NCBI RefSeq assembly: GCF_016427535.1
Contig: NZ_JAELXV010000002.1
Coordinates: forward strand, 1-64,000
Direction: 5' to 3'
DNA: 64,000 nucleotides
From: Hymenobacter sp. BT559
GTDB lineage: Bacteria; Bacteroidota; Bacteroidia; Cytophagales; Hymenobacteraceae
Shown here one piece after another: positions 8,229 to 16,813 of the stretch (position 1 is its first letter; every line of letters starts with the position of its first letter). The translations under genes were made by a program, and so were the position numbers. The notes under the pieces are model-generated. The model worked only from the letters and a program-made list of their open reading frames with translations, searched no databases and had not been told where the DNA came from.

Positions 8229-9542
8229 ATGACGACGATGCCCACGCCCCTCTACGCCCAGTACCTCGCCGCCCAGGGCCAGGTCAGCACCGACTCGCGC
8301 CAGCCCCAGCCGGGCACGCTCTTCTTCGCCCTCAATGGCCCCAGCTTTCGCGGGGCCGCCTTTGCGGCCGGCGCGCTGGCCAAAGGCGCCCGCCACGCCG
8401 TGGTAGACGACGAACAACTGGCCACCCAGGACCCGGCGCACTACACCTACGCCGCCGACCCGTTGGTTGCCCTGCAAGCCCTGGCCCAGGAGCACCGCCG
8501 CCAGTTTCGGGGCCCGGTGCTGGCTATCACAGGCTCAAACGGCAAAACCACTACCAAGGAATTGCTGACGGTAGTTCTAGCGCAGAAATATAACGTGCTG
8601 GCTACCACTGGCAATTTCAATAACCACATTGGCGTGCCCCTCACGCTGCTGCGCCTCCGGCCGCAGGAGCACGACATTGCCGTGATTGAGATGGGGGCCA
8701 ACCACCAGGGCGAAATTGCGGACTACTGCCAGTGGGCCGAGCCTACGCACGGCCTCATCACCAACATCGGCAAGGCCCACCTCGAGGGTTTTGGGGGCGA
8801 GGCTGGCATCGCAAAAGGCAAGGGCGAGCTGTTTGACTACCTGGCGGCGCACGGCGGCACTGCTTTCGTAAACACCCTCGATGCCAAGCTGCCGGGGCTG
8901 GCCGGGGCAGTACCGCACCGTGCCACCTATTCCCAGCCCGGCGACGCCTACCCCGCTACGCTGCTGGCCGCCGACCCGGCGCTACGCCTGCGCCTGTGGG
9001 ACGGCACCGAGGTAGCTGCCCACCTCACCGGGGAGTACAACTTTCCGAATATGGCGGCGGCAGCAGCTGTAGGCGCCTATTTTGAGGTGCCCTCTGCCCA
9101 GGTAGCCGCCGCCCTGGCTGCCTACAACCCCCAGAACAACCGCTCGCAGCTCGTGCGCACCGACCGCGGCAACGACCTGATACTCGACGCTTATAATGCC
9201 AACCCCAGCAGCATGGCCGCCGCCCTGCGCAGCTTTGCGCAGCGCCCCGTGGCCGCTGGCCAGGGGCGCTTGGCTATCCTAGGCGATATGTTCGAGCTAG
9301 GCGATACCAGCGCTGCCGAGCACCGCGCCCTTGGCCAGCTGCTGGCCGACCTAGGGCTGCACCACGCAGTGCTCATCGGCCCCCTGATGCAGGCCGCCGC
9401 TGAGGCGCACCCAGCTGCTTACTACTTCGCCGACAAAGGTGCCGCCGCCGAGTGGCTGGCCCACCAAACCATCGCCGGCCAGCTTATCCTGCTGAAAGGC
9501 TCGCGTGGCATGGGTCTGGAAAGCTTGCTGCCTCTGCTTTAG
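8229..9542 (+). CDS. murF: UDP-N-acetylmuramoyl-tripeptide--D-alanyl-D-alanine ligase
   Basis: MurF adds the D-Ala-D-Ala dipeptide to the UDP-MurNAc-tripeptide in cytoplasmic peptidoglycan precursor synthesis, using ATP. The 437-residue product has the N-terminal uridine-binding domain (VSTDSRQPQPGTLFFAL), the ATP loop AITGSNGKTTTKE, EMGANHQGEI, the NIGKAHLEGFG block, and C-terminal DAYNANPSSM and ILGDMFELG. All are MurF hallmarks. The ATG at 8229 is chosen because the upstream GTG overlaps a promoter-like box; a further ATG lies at 8238. It is outside any dcw cluster and appears to be a single-gene unit ending at a 27-bp inverted repeat. Confidence 0.95.
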   Translation: MTTMPTPLYAQYLAAQGQVSTDSRQPQPGTLFFALNGPSFRGAAFAAGALAKGARHAVVDDEQLATQDPAHYTYAADPLVALQALAQEHRRQFRGPVLAITGSNGKTTTKELLTVVLAQKYNVLATTGNFNNHIGVPLTLLRLRPQEHDIAVIEMGANHQGEIADYCQWAEPTHGLITNIGKAHLEGFGGEAGIAKGKGELFDYLAAHGGTAFVNTLDAKLPGLAGAVPHRATYSQPGDAYPATLLAADPALRLRLWDGTEVAAHLTGEYNFPNMAAAAAVGAYFEVPSAQVAAALAAYNPQNNRSQLVRTDRGNDLILDAYNANPSSMAAALRSFAQRPVAAGQGRLAILGDMFELGDTSAAEHRALGQLLADLGLHHAVLIGPLMQAAAEAHPAAYYFADKGAAAEWLAHQTIAGQLILLKGSRGMGLESLLPLL

Positions 9543-9548
9543 ACCTAG

Positions 9549-9614
9549 GCAAATAGTAAGGAGGCACTGAGCAAGAAAGCCATTTCGCTTGCTCAGTGCC
9601 TCCTTACTATTTGC
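9549..9614. terminator. 27-bp perfect inverted repeat after murF
   Basis: The arms 9549-9575 and 9588-9614 pair perfectly with a 12-base loop. The element fills almost the whole gap between convergent murF and rfbC, so it probably ends transcription from both sides. There is no T run directly after the stem. Confidence 0.7.
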
Positions 9615-9622
9615 TTATTGAC

Positions 9623-10171
9623 CTAAAATGGTCTTGCCAATTCAGCCAGCGTGGGCAGAATGGCGTCTTTGGGCGAAACGAGTGCCTCGCCCTCAAAGCC
9701 CCAGTCGATACCTAGGGCGGGGTCGTTCCAGAGCAGGCCGCCCTCGGCGCCGGGGGCGTAATAGTCCGAGCACTTGTAGAGAAACAGCGTGTTGTCTTCC
9801 AGCGCCACAAAGCCGTGGGCAAACCCGATAGGTACGTAAAGCACATTGCCGAGCTCGGCGGTGAGTAGCACCTTGGCGTGCTGGCCGTAGGTGGGCGAGT
9901 CGCGGCGTAGGTCTACTACCACGTCGAGGGCGCGGCCCTGGGCCACGCGTACCAGCTTGGCCTGCGCGTGGGGCGGCTTCTGAAAGTGCAGGCCCCGTAG
10001 CGTACCGGCCTTGGAGCTACTCTGATTGTCTTGCACCCAGTCGAGGTGCGGCAGGCCCAGGCCTTCCATAGTACGCGCGCTAAAGCTTTCGAAAAACGCG
10101 CCGCGCGGGTCGCCAAATATGCGAGGCCGGAACTCAAGCAGGCCAGGTAGAGAATGCGTAATAACTTCCAT
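9623..10171 (-). CDS. rfbC: dTDP-4-dehydrorhamnose 3,5-epimerase
   Basis: This enzyme epimerises dTDP-4-keto-6-deoxyglucose at C3 and C5 on the way to dTDP-rhamnose. The 182-residue length is standard. The catalytic base H62 is in TLRGLHFQ and the conserved tyrosine Y132 in LFLYKCSDYY. Other family blocks are PRIFGDPRGAFFESF, DWVQDNQS, VPIGFAHGF and WNDPALGIDW. It lies 22 bases downstream of a glycosyltransferase on the same strand, suggesting a small surface-polysaccharide operon. The other dTDP-rhamnose genes (rfbA, rfbB, rfbD) are not in the window. Confidence 0.95.
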   Translation of the reverse strand: MEVITHSLPGLLEFRPRIFGDPRGAFFESFSARTMEGLGLPHLDWVQDNQSSSKAGTLRGLHFQKPPHAQAKLVRVAQGRALDVVVDLRRDSPTYGQHAKVLLTAELGNVLYVPIGFAHGFVALEDNTLFLYKCSDYYAPGAEGGLLWNDPALGIDWGFEGEALVSPKDAILPTLAELARPF

Positions 10172-10193
10172 AGAGAGACTAAAAATAAAGGTG

Positions 10194-11339
10194 TTAGTGC
10201 ATTTTGATAGGAGACTGCCGGCTAGCCTCGGCCACGGCGGTCAGGTACTCGCGCAGCACAAGCTGCTCGTCAAATTTCTCTTCAGCGAGCTGGCGGCTGG
10301 CGGCGCCCATGGCTGCCAGGCGCTCGGGCGCCAGCTGGGCCACGAGTAGTAGCTTGGCAGCTAGGTCATCGGCCGAGCGCACTTGGCAAAGGTAGCCGTT
10401 GCGGCCGTGCTCCACGGTCTCGCGGCAGCCGGGTACATCGGTGGTTACAAGAGGTTTGCCGCAGGCCGCGGCTTCGAGCAGGGTTTTGGGGGTGCCTTCG
10501 CGGTAGGAAGGCAGCACCACGCAGTCGGCGCGGTGCAGGTGCTCGGCCACGTTGTCGGAGGTACCTAGGTGCTCGACGTGGCCCTCGGCCAGCCACTGCT
10601 CGAACGTGGCGCGGGGCACGCCCACGCCGCCGGCCTCATCGAGGCCGCCCAGCAATTGCACCCGCACCTGGTCGGGCCCTAGGGTCGTGCGTAGCTGCCG
10701 CGCCGCCTCGAAGTACTCCACGATGCCTTTTTCGTAGAGCACCCGCGCCACCATAAGGAAGGTGAAGGGCGCATTGGCAGCTTTGTCGGCGCTGGGCTGG
10801 GGACGGAAGCGCGCCAAATCGACGCCTGAGCCGGGCACCAGGCCCGTGCGCTCGGGCCTGATGAGGCCGTAGCGAATGAAGAGCTCGCGGTCGTCGTTGT
10901 TCTGAAAAAATACTTTGTGTGGAAACCGAAAGGCCAGTCGGTACAGCCCGCGGGCCACTTTGCTTACCAGGTTCTCGATGAGAAAAACGGTGCCTAAGCC
11001 ACTTACATTGTTGATGCTGGCCACGCCCGCCAGCTTGGCTGCCAGCGTGCCGTAAATGTTGGGCTTGATGGTGAAGTGTAGCACCACATCGGGCCGCTCA
11101 CGCTTGTAAATAGTTAAAAAACGACGCGTTAGCTGGGCATCTTTGAGTGGATTGGTGCCCTTGTTTTCCATCAGGATGGGTACGTAGCGGCAGCCCAACT
11201 CACTTTCCAGGCGTGCCGAGTAGGCATCGGGCGGGGCAATGGCCAGCACCTCGTGGCCAGCGGCTTGCAGGGCCTTAACGAGGCCCCGGCGGAAATTCCA
11301 GATGTTCCAGGAAGTATTAATAACTACAGCAACGCGCAC
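10194..11339 (-). CDS. glycosyltransferase family 4 protein
   Basis: This is a 381-residue GT-B fold retaining glycosyltransferase. The N-terminal half (VAVVINTSWNIWNFRRGLVKAL, then HFTIKPNIYG and NNVSGLGTVF) matches the group that includes capsular and N-glycan N-acetylhexosaminyltransferases of the PglA/CapM type. The C-terminal half holds the donor-binding E-x7-E motif in PSYREGTPKTLLEAAACGKPLVTTD. It is cytoplasmic and likely membrane associated. The gene sits directly upstream of rfbC. The sugar transferred cannot be read from the sequence. Confidence 0.88.
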   Translation of the reverse strand: MRVAVVINTSWNIWNFRRGLVKALQAAGHEVLAIAPPDAYSARLESELGCRYVPILMENKGTNPLKDAQLTRRFLTIYKRERPDVVLHFTIKPNIYGTLAAKLAGVASINNVSGLGTVFLIENLVSKVARGLYRLAFRFPHKVFFQNNDDRELFIRYGLIRPERTGLVPGSGVDLARFRPQPSADKAANAPFTFLMVARVLYEKGIVEYFEAARQLRTTLGPDQVRVQLLGGLDEAGGVGVPRATFEQWLAEGHVEHLGTSDNVAEHLHRADCVVLPSYREGTPKTLLEAAACGKPLVTTDVPGCRETVEHGRNGYLCQVRSADDLAAKLLLVAQLAPERLAAMGAASRQLAEEKFDEQLVLREYLTAVAEASRQSPIKMH

Positions 11340-11461
11340 AGGTCTAGGATAACGTAAACAATAGAATAGCGCGGCAAAGGTCGGGCGCGAAAGCGACGCG
11401 GGCGCTACGTAGCCTGCTCAGGGGGTTACTTTCGGCGCAGTTTTCGCGTTAGGGAATTGCT

Positions 11462-11758
11462 ATGCATAGGTATAAAAACATGGGCCTCGCGCTTGGATTG
11501 CTCGCTGTGAGCGCCAGCGCCCAGGCTGCCCCGCCCACGCCGGGCCAATTAATTTTTCAAAAAAACTGCCAGCGCTGCCACGGCAAAGACGGCCGCCTAG
11601 GGCTTAATGGTGCTCACGACCTCACCAAAAGTAACCTCAATACTATGGGTCGCACCTATCTGGTAACGAATGGTATGGGGAAAATGCCAAGCTTTAGTAA
11701 GACCTTAAGCCCAACCCAAATTGCGCAGGTGGTAGCCTACTCGCTGACGCTAAAGTAG
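11462..11758 (+). CDS. small periplasmic cytochrome c
   Basis: This is a 98-residue class I c-type cytochrome. A signal peptide ends near residue 22 (SASAQA). The haem attachment motif is C36-Q-R-C39-H40, and the likely axial methionine is in GKMPSF. The mature protein is about 75 residues, a single-haem domain. It should act as a periplasmic electron carrier. It has no redox partner next to it: the neighbours are a glycosyltransferase (divergent) and an M16 peptidase (same strand, 115 bases downstream). Confidence 0.88.
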   Translation: MHRYKNMGLALGLLAVSASAQAAPPTPGQLIFQKNCQRCHGKDGRLGLNGAHDLTKSNLNTMGRTYLVTNGMGKMPSFSKTLSPTQIAQVVAYSLTLK

Positions 11759-11873
11759 CCGCTGCAGCTTGCAACTGCCGCCGGGCCGCAGGTATCTGGT
11801 AGTAGGAGTGTGCTGATTATCAAGAATTTTTGATTAAATCGCATTATTCTGCTATTCCTAGATACTTGCTCGT

Positions 11874-14642
11874 ATGAAACACACTTTCCTACTGGGGGCG
11901 TTGTTGGCCCTAGGTCTGCCCGCCCGGCCATTGCTGGCCCAAACCGCTACTGCTCTGCCCGCGGGCGTCACGCAAGTGACGTCGGTGGAGGGCATCACCG
12001 AATACAAGCTGCCCAACGGTCTGCGGGTGCTGCTCTTCCCCGACCAGTCGAAGGCCACGGCTACCGTCAACATCACCTATCTGGTAGGCTCGCGGCACGA
12101 GGGCTACGGCGAAAGTGGTATGGCCCACCTGCTAGAGCACATGGTGTTTAAGGGCTCGACCAAGCATCCCAACATTCCGCAGGAGCTGACCGAGCATGGC
12201 GCCAACCCCAATGGCACAACTTGGCTCGACCGCACCAACTACTTCGAAACCTTCACCTCGACCGACGAGAACCTGAAGTGGGCCTTGGACCTAGAAGCTG
12301 ACCGTATGGTCAATTCTTTCATTGCCAAGAAGGACCTCGACAGTGAGTTTAGCGTGGTGCGCAACGAGTTTGAGAGCGGCGAAAACTCACCTAGCAGCGT
12401 GCTCATGGAACGCGTGCTGAGTAGCGCTTACCTATGGCACAACTACGGCAAATCGACCATCGGCTCGAAGGAAGATATTGAGCGCGTGCCGATTGATAAC
12501 CTCAAGGCCTTTTACCAAAAGTACTACCAGCCCGACAACGCCGTGCTGCTGGTGGCCGGCAAGTTTGACCCCGCCAAGACGCTGGCGCTCATCAAACAGG
12601 ACTTCGGGCCCATTGCCAAGCCCACTCGCGTGCTGGCCCCCACCTACACCACCGAGCCCACCCAAGATGGCGAGCGCTCGGTGACCCTACGCCGGCCTGG
12701 CGACACCCAAGGCCTGGCCGTAGCCTACCACGTGGTAGCCGGCGCCCACCCCGACTACGCTGCCACCGATGTGCTGGTGGACGTACTCACCAATCAGCCT
12801 TCGGGCCGCCTGTATAAGGCACTGGTAGAAAATAAAAAAGCGGCCAGCACCTGGGGCTTTACCCCCACGCTGCACGACCCTGGCTTTGCGTATTTCTACG
12901 CCGATGTGCGCCAGGGCCGCTCGCTCGACTCGGCCCGCACGGCTATGCTGGGTGCCCTCGACGCGGTGGCCCGCACCCAGCCACCCACGGCCGAGGAAGT
13001 AGCCCGCGCCAAAACCAAGCTGCTCAAGGATATTGAGCTGCTATTTCAGAAAAGCGATGACCTAGGGCTGACCTTGAGCGAGTACATCGCCACCGGCGAC
13101 TGGCGCCTCGTGTACCTCTACCGCGACAACCTGCGCAAGGTAACGGCCGCCGACGTGCAGCGCGTGGCCGCCGCCTATCTCAAACCTAGCAACCGCACCG
13201 TGGGCCTTTTCGAGCCTGACAACCGGCCCGACCGCACCACCGTGCCCGCCGCCCCCGACGTGGCCGCGCTGGTGAAAAACTATAAAGGCGAGCCCGCCAT
13301 CGCGGCCGGTGAAGCCTTCGACGCGTCACCCGCCAATATCAACACCCGCACCAAGCTAGGCCAGGAGAAGAACGGCCTCAAGTACGCGCTGCTGCAAAAG
13401 CAGACACGCGGCAACTCGGTAAACGCGGAGCTGAAGCTGCGCTATGGCACTGAGGCCTCGCTCACGGGCAAGCCGGGCGTGGCTCAGCTCACGGCCGCCA
13501 TGCTCCAGCGCGGCACCAAAATGCGCACCTACGCCCAGATTCGGGATGCTTTCGACAAGGCGCAGGCGCAGGTGTACTTCTACGGCGGCGGCCAAACGGC
13601 CACAGCGGGTATTCAGACTGATAAGGCGCACCTGAACAGCGTGATGGACATCGTGCTTGACTGCCTGCGTAACCCCTCCTTCCCGGCCGATGAGTTTGAG
13701 AAGCTTAAGCAGGCGCGCCTCGCCGACCTAGAGTCGCAGAAGCAAGAGCCCCAGGCGCTGGCCTACAACCTCGCCAGTCGCCTAAGCTCGCCTTACCCCA
13801 AGGGCCACCCGATGGAAACGCTATCCTATGACGATGAGATTGCCGCCATCAAGGCCATTAAAATCGAAGATGTGCGCGCCTTCTACAAGCAGTTTTACGG
13901 CGCCCAAAACGCCACGCTGGCCGTAGTGGGCAGCTTCGACGAGCCGGCCCTGCGCCAGCGTCTCGACAAGCAGTTGGGTACCTGGAAGGCCAGCAGCCCC
14001 TACGCGCGCATTCCGCAGCGCGTGTTCTCCGGCACCGCCCAAAGCCAGGCCCTGCAAACCAACGACAAGGCCAACGCCATGTTCGTGGCCATGATGAAAT
14101 ACCCGCTGCGCGACGACTCGCCCGACTACGCGGCCCTGTATATGGCCAACTACATCCTAGGTGATGGTTTCTTGAATTCGCGCCTCGCTACGCGCATCCG
14201 CCAAAAAGAGGGTGTGAGCTATGGGGTGGGCTCCTACATGTATGCCGATGACAACGACGAGGTGGGCGGTTTTGGGTCGTATGCCATCTACAACCCCGAC
14301 AACTCGGCCCGCCTCGAACAAGCCTACAAGGAAGAAGTCGAGCGCCTACTCAAAGACGGCGTCACGGCCGATGAGCTGAAGGCCGCCAAATCGGCCGCGC
14401 TGCAAAACTTCCAGGTGCAGCGCTCGCAAGACCGCAACCTGGCCAGCACCTGGGCGCAGTACCTCACCAAGGCCGAGGGCCGCACCTTCACCTACGACGC
14501 CGAGCTCGACCGCCGCATCGCGGCCCTCACGCCCGAGCAGGTAAACGCTGCGGCTAAGAAGTACCTCGACTACTCTAAGCTGACCATCGTGAAGGCCGGC
14601 GACTTTGCCCGCAGCGCCAAGCCGAAGGCGACGGCGCCGTAG
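11874..14642 (+). CDS. M16 family zinc metallopeptidase (two-domain, secreted)
   Basis: This is a 922-residue pitrilysin-type protease with a signal peptide (about residues 1-22, ending PLLAQ). The inverted zinc motif H85-L-L-E88-H89 lies in the N-terminal half, with the third zinc ligand probably E165 in VRNEFESGEN. The C-terminal half (from about residue 480) has the same fold blocks (GVSYGVGSYMYADDNDE) but no HxxEH, as in full-length M16 enzymes where one half is inactive. The length fits this subfamily. It probably degrades peptides in the periplasm. It appears to be transcribed alone. Confidence 0.92.
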   Translation: MKHTFLLGALLALGLPARPLLAQTATALPAGVTQVTSVEGITEYKLPNGLRVLLFPDQSKATATVNITYLVGSRHEGYGESGMAHLLEHMVFKGSTKHPNIPQELTEHGANPNGTTWLDRTNYFETFTSTDENLKWALDLEADRMVNSFIAKKDLDSEFSVVRNEFESGENSPSSVLMERVLSSAYLWHNYGKSTIGSKEDIERVPIDNLKAFYQKYYQPDNAVLLVAGKFDPAKTLALIKQDFGPIAKPTRVLAPTYTTEPTQDGERSVTLRRPGDTQGLAVAYHVVAGAHPDYAATDVLVDVLTNQPSGRLYKALVENKKAASTWGFTPTLHDPGFAYFYADVRQGRSLDSARTAMLGALDAVARTQPPTAEEVARAKTKLLKDIELLFQKSDDLGLTLSEYIATGDWRLVYLYRDNLRKVTAADVQRVAAAYLKPSNRTVGLFEPDNRPDRTTVPAAPDVAALVKNYKGEPAIAAGEAFDASPANINTRTKLGQEKNGLKYALLQKQTRGNSVNAELKLRYGTEASLTGKPGVAQLTAAMLQRGTKMRTYAQIRDAFDKAQAQVYFYGGGQTATAGIQTDKAHLNSVMDIVLDCLRNPSFPADEFEKLKQARLADLESQKQEPQALAYNLASRLSSPYPKGHPMETLSYDDEIAAIKAIKIEDVRAFYKQFYGAQNATLAVVGSFDEPALRQRLDKQLGTWKASSPYARIPQRVFSGTAQSQALQTNDKANAMFVAMMKYPLRDDSPDYAALYMANYILGDGFLNSRLATRIRQKEGVSYGVGSYMYADDNDEVGGFGSYAIYNPDNSARLEQAYKEEVERLLKDGVTADELKAAKSAALQNFQVQRSQDRNLASTWAQYLTKAEGRTFTYDAELDRRIAALTPEQVNAAAKKYLDYSKLTIVKAGDFARSAKPKATAP

Positions 14643-14664
14643 GGATAGAGCGGCTAAAGTCCGG

Positions 14665-14725
14665 GTCATGCTCATCTGGCGGCCACGCGATATACTTCAC
14701 TGCGTGGCCGCCAGATGCGTATGAC
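14665..14725. repeat. long inverted repeat between convergent genes
   Basis: The inner arms 14674-14688 and 14702-14716 pair perfectly, and the outer arms extend to GTCAT/ATGAC with a three-base mismatch. It lies between the M16 gene and the convergent NmrA-like gene and may terminate the former. Confidence 0.65.
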
Positions 14726-14857
14726 AGCATGATAAGATGACCTCGCGGCCCCTAGAAATGCGATTGGAAGTTGCTTATGATAGCGCCGAGCGCCTTCACT
14801 CCAGCCTAGGCCACCAAGCTCCTGGGTTACTGCGAAACCCATCTTCAATCCACCACA

Positions 14858-15736
14858 TTAGGCGGATGCTCTAATCCATTCTTTGAGCGAGGTAAAGGGC
14901 TCGGTTGCAATTTCGTTAGCCAATTGAACTTGCGCTTCGGAATCAGGGCCCATGTACGTGTAGGTCTCAATGTATCCTAGCAACTGCGCCACGGCTTCCG
15001 CGCCCTCAAAGAAATTGGCAAATACCTTGGCCGGAACTTGGTAAAACGTATAGTCTGTCCCGTTGGCCTTGAAAGCCTCCACCACATCATGGAAGCTATT
15101 TACTTCGGTCGCCAGAGACAAGTAAGCGCCATTGCCCACCTTCTCGGGGTGTAAAAACGCGCCGGCTACCACCTTACCCAAATCGTGTATGTCGGCCATG
15201 TGCAGCACCTTCTTGGTGGGGTCAATGGGCAAGGTCCAGCCGATGGAACCATCTTGCTGCTGCTGTGGGGCGGTGTGGCCGTGGAAGTTTTGGAAGTAAA
15301 ACGGCGGCTGCACGAAGGTATACTGTGCAAAGCCGGCCTTTTTCACCACCTCATCAACGGCAGCTTTCCCCGTAAACTGAGGCACGGTAAACTGCCCGTT
15401 GCTGATTTTCTCCACGTTTGGCAGCGTGGACCAAATGAAATGCTGCACCTGGGCATTTTTGGCGGCTTCAACGGCCAGTGTGCCTTGTGCCAGCTCGTCG
15501 GCGCCTTCCCAAAAGTTGGTGACCACAAATACCCCGTGTGCCCCCCGGAAGGCGTTGGTCATGGAGGCCAGGTCCATCAAGTCCCCCTGCGCTACTTCGT
15601 GCGCCTTGCCCTGATAGGTCTTGGGGTTTCGGGTAACTGCCCGAACGGTGAAAGAACCCTCCTTCACTAGCGCATCTACTACTCCCTTTCCTTGCAGGCC
15701 AGTCGCGCCCACTACGGCAATTAGTCTCTTTTCCAC
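14858..15736 (-). CDS. NmrA-like NAD(P)-binding protein
   Basis: This is a 292-residue atypical short-chain dehydrogenase. It opens with a Rossmann motif (IAVVGATGLQGKGVVDALV), followed by VRAVTRNP and the aspartate-containing QGDLMD, and it resembles NmrA/HSCARG redox sensors and NAD(P)H-binding oxidoreductases. The active-site Tyr-x3-Lys of classical SDRs is not obvious. The start is GTG at 15736. It is 95 bases downstream of a Crp-type regulator on the same strand. The codon use of both genes is visibly more AT-rich than that of the neighbours, which hints at separate acquisition. Confidence 0.82.
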   Translation of the reverse strand: MEKRLIAVVGATGLQGKGVVDALVKEGSFTVRAVTRNPKTYQGKAHEVAQGDLMDLASMTNAFRGAHGVFVVTNFWEGADELAQGTLAVEAAKNAQVQHFIWSTLPNVEKISNGQFTVPQFTGKAAVDEVVKKAGFAQYTFVQPPFYFQNFHGHTAPQQQQDGSIGWTLPIDPTKKVLHMADIHDLGKVVAGAFLHPEKVGNGAYLSLATEVNSFHDVVEAFKANGTDYTFYQVPAKVFANFFEGAEAVAQLLGYIETYTYMGPDSEAQVQLANEIATEPFTSLKEWIRASA

Positions 15737-15767
15737 CTTGGCTGTTTTTTAAAGATTTCCAGTGCCA

Positions 15768-15775
15768 CAAAGGTG
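15768..15775 (-). promoter_or_regulatory. -7 promoter box for the NmrA-like gene
   Basis: On the minus strand this reads CACCTTTG, close to TAnnTTTG, and lies 31 bases ahead of the GTG start at 15736. It suggests the NmrA-like gene has its own promoter separate from the Crp-type gene upstream. Confidence 0.45.
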
Positions 15776-15831
15776 GAGGAGCTGACCTGCGGCAGCCCAT
15801 AAGGTAGTTTAAGAAAGCGACTTAAGGTAGA

Positions 15832-16413
15832 TTAAGAGCCAATCATCTTTTTGCGGATGGTACTCAGAAATTCGGGCGTCACCCCCAGGTAGGAGGCAAT
15901 CTGCACGTTGGATAGCCGTTGCAGAAACTGTGGGTATCTTTTCAAAAAGTCAAGGTAACGCTCTTCGGCGGTGGAGCTGATATTCTGCAAAATTCTTCGA
16001 TGTGCGTTAACCAGGGCGTTTTCCGTAAGGGCCCGGAAAATCCGGTTAAACGTGAGGTTGTCATCAAAGAACTTGACCTGGTCTTCCTTTCTTAATTGAA
16101 GAATGGTTGAATTTTCCAGCGCTTCTATGTACAGGCTACTCGGCTCTGCCGCGTAGAAACTGGCAATGTCTGTTATCCACCAGTTCTCAATGGCAAACTG
16201 CAGGTTATGCTCTTTGCCTTTGTCGTCTACCAGGTACATTCTAAAGCAGCCCGCCACTACGAACGTGTGATGCTTGCAGACGTCCCCTTTCTGCAGGATA
16301 AAATGCCTTCGTTTTACCTTTCGCTCCTGGAAAGCTTCTGCTACGAGAGACTTTTCTGCTTCCGTTAAGGAAAGAACACGTTCGAAATAGGCTAGTAGAG
16401 CTGTTGTCGTCAT
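15832..16413 (-). CDS. Crp/Fnr-family transcriptional regulator
   Basis: This is a 193-residue protein with an N-terminal cyclic-nucleotide-binding-like beta-roll (residues 20-115) and a C-terminal helix-turn-helix (RLSNVQIASYLGVTPEFLSTIRKK). The canonical cAMP phosphate-binding cassette (GEL...RxA) is replaced by WWITDIASFYAAEPSS, so cAMP binding is unlikely. This is common in Bacteroidota Crp homologues. The DNA-binding end is of the type that selects LSTIRKK. It sits upstream of the NmrA-like gene and may regulate it. Confidence 0.85.
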   Translation of the reverse strand: MTTTALLAYFERVLSLTEAEKSLVAEAFQERKVKRRHFILQKGDVCKHHTFVVAGCFRMYLVDDKGKEHNLQFAIENWWITDIASFYAAEPSSLYIEALENSTILQLRKEDQVKFFDDNLTFNRIFRALTENALVNAHRRILQNISSTAEERYLDFLKRYPQFLQRLSNVQIASYLGVTPEFLSTIRKKMIGS

Positions 16414-16813
16414 TTGCCAAATTTGCTACAACTAGAAGCTAACAGAAGTCTGAGGCGGCCCGGTCAAGCGAGAGAGAGCAGAGTATTATATTTAAGTTTT
16501 TGAAGATGAGAATCTTGCGGGTTTGGTGGGCGAGTGTCTAGTGCTGTCGCTCGTGGCTACCCTAGTCGAACGGAAGTGGCCCGTCGTATTGACGGTGCTT
16601 ATCGGGTTTGCCTATGGAGCGGAAACTATTATCTCATCCTCTCCTGCCTAATTAGACCACCTCAAGCTAAGAAATGGACGTAATGGGCGTAGATACAGGT
16701 CAAAAATAAGTCAGTACATTACCGGAGTCAGGTCGTGGAAACGCGTATTTATACAACGATTCTCCCATATTTAGTGTTAACTATCTAGCGCACCCATTCC
16801 GCGCTTTTACGCT
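16414..16813. other. 400-base intergenic region with a possible gene remnant
   Basis: This stretch separates the Crp-type gene from hflX. It holds no intact gene. The only coding-like signal is the open stretch at 16496-16651. The rest is AT-rich and presumably contains the divergent promoters of both neighbours, though no clear TAnnTTTG box was found. Confidence 0.5.
16496..16651 (+). pseudogene. possible remnant of a membrane protein gene
   Basis: An open frame of 51 codons has no ATG and follows an in-frame TAA. Its translation contains a plausible membrane segment (LVGECLVLSLVATL, then a polar ERK and PVVLTVLIGFAYGAE) and ends at TAA. The hydrophobic pattern and lack of a start suggest the tail of a decayed membrane protein gene. 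Chance cannot be excluded over such a short length. Confidence 0.2.
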
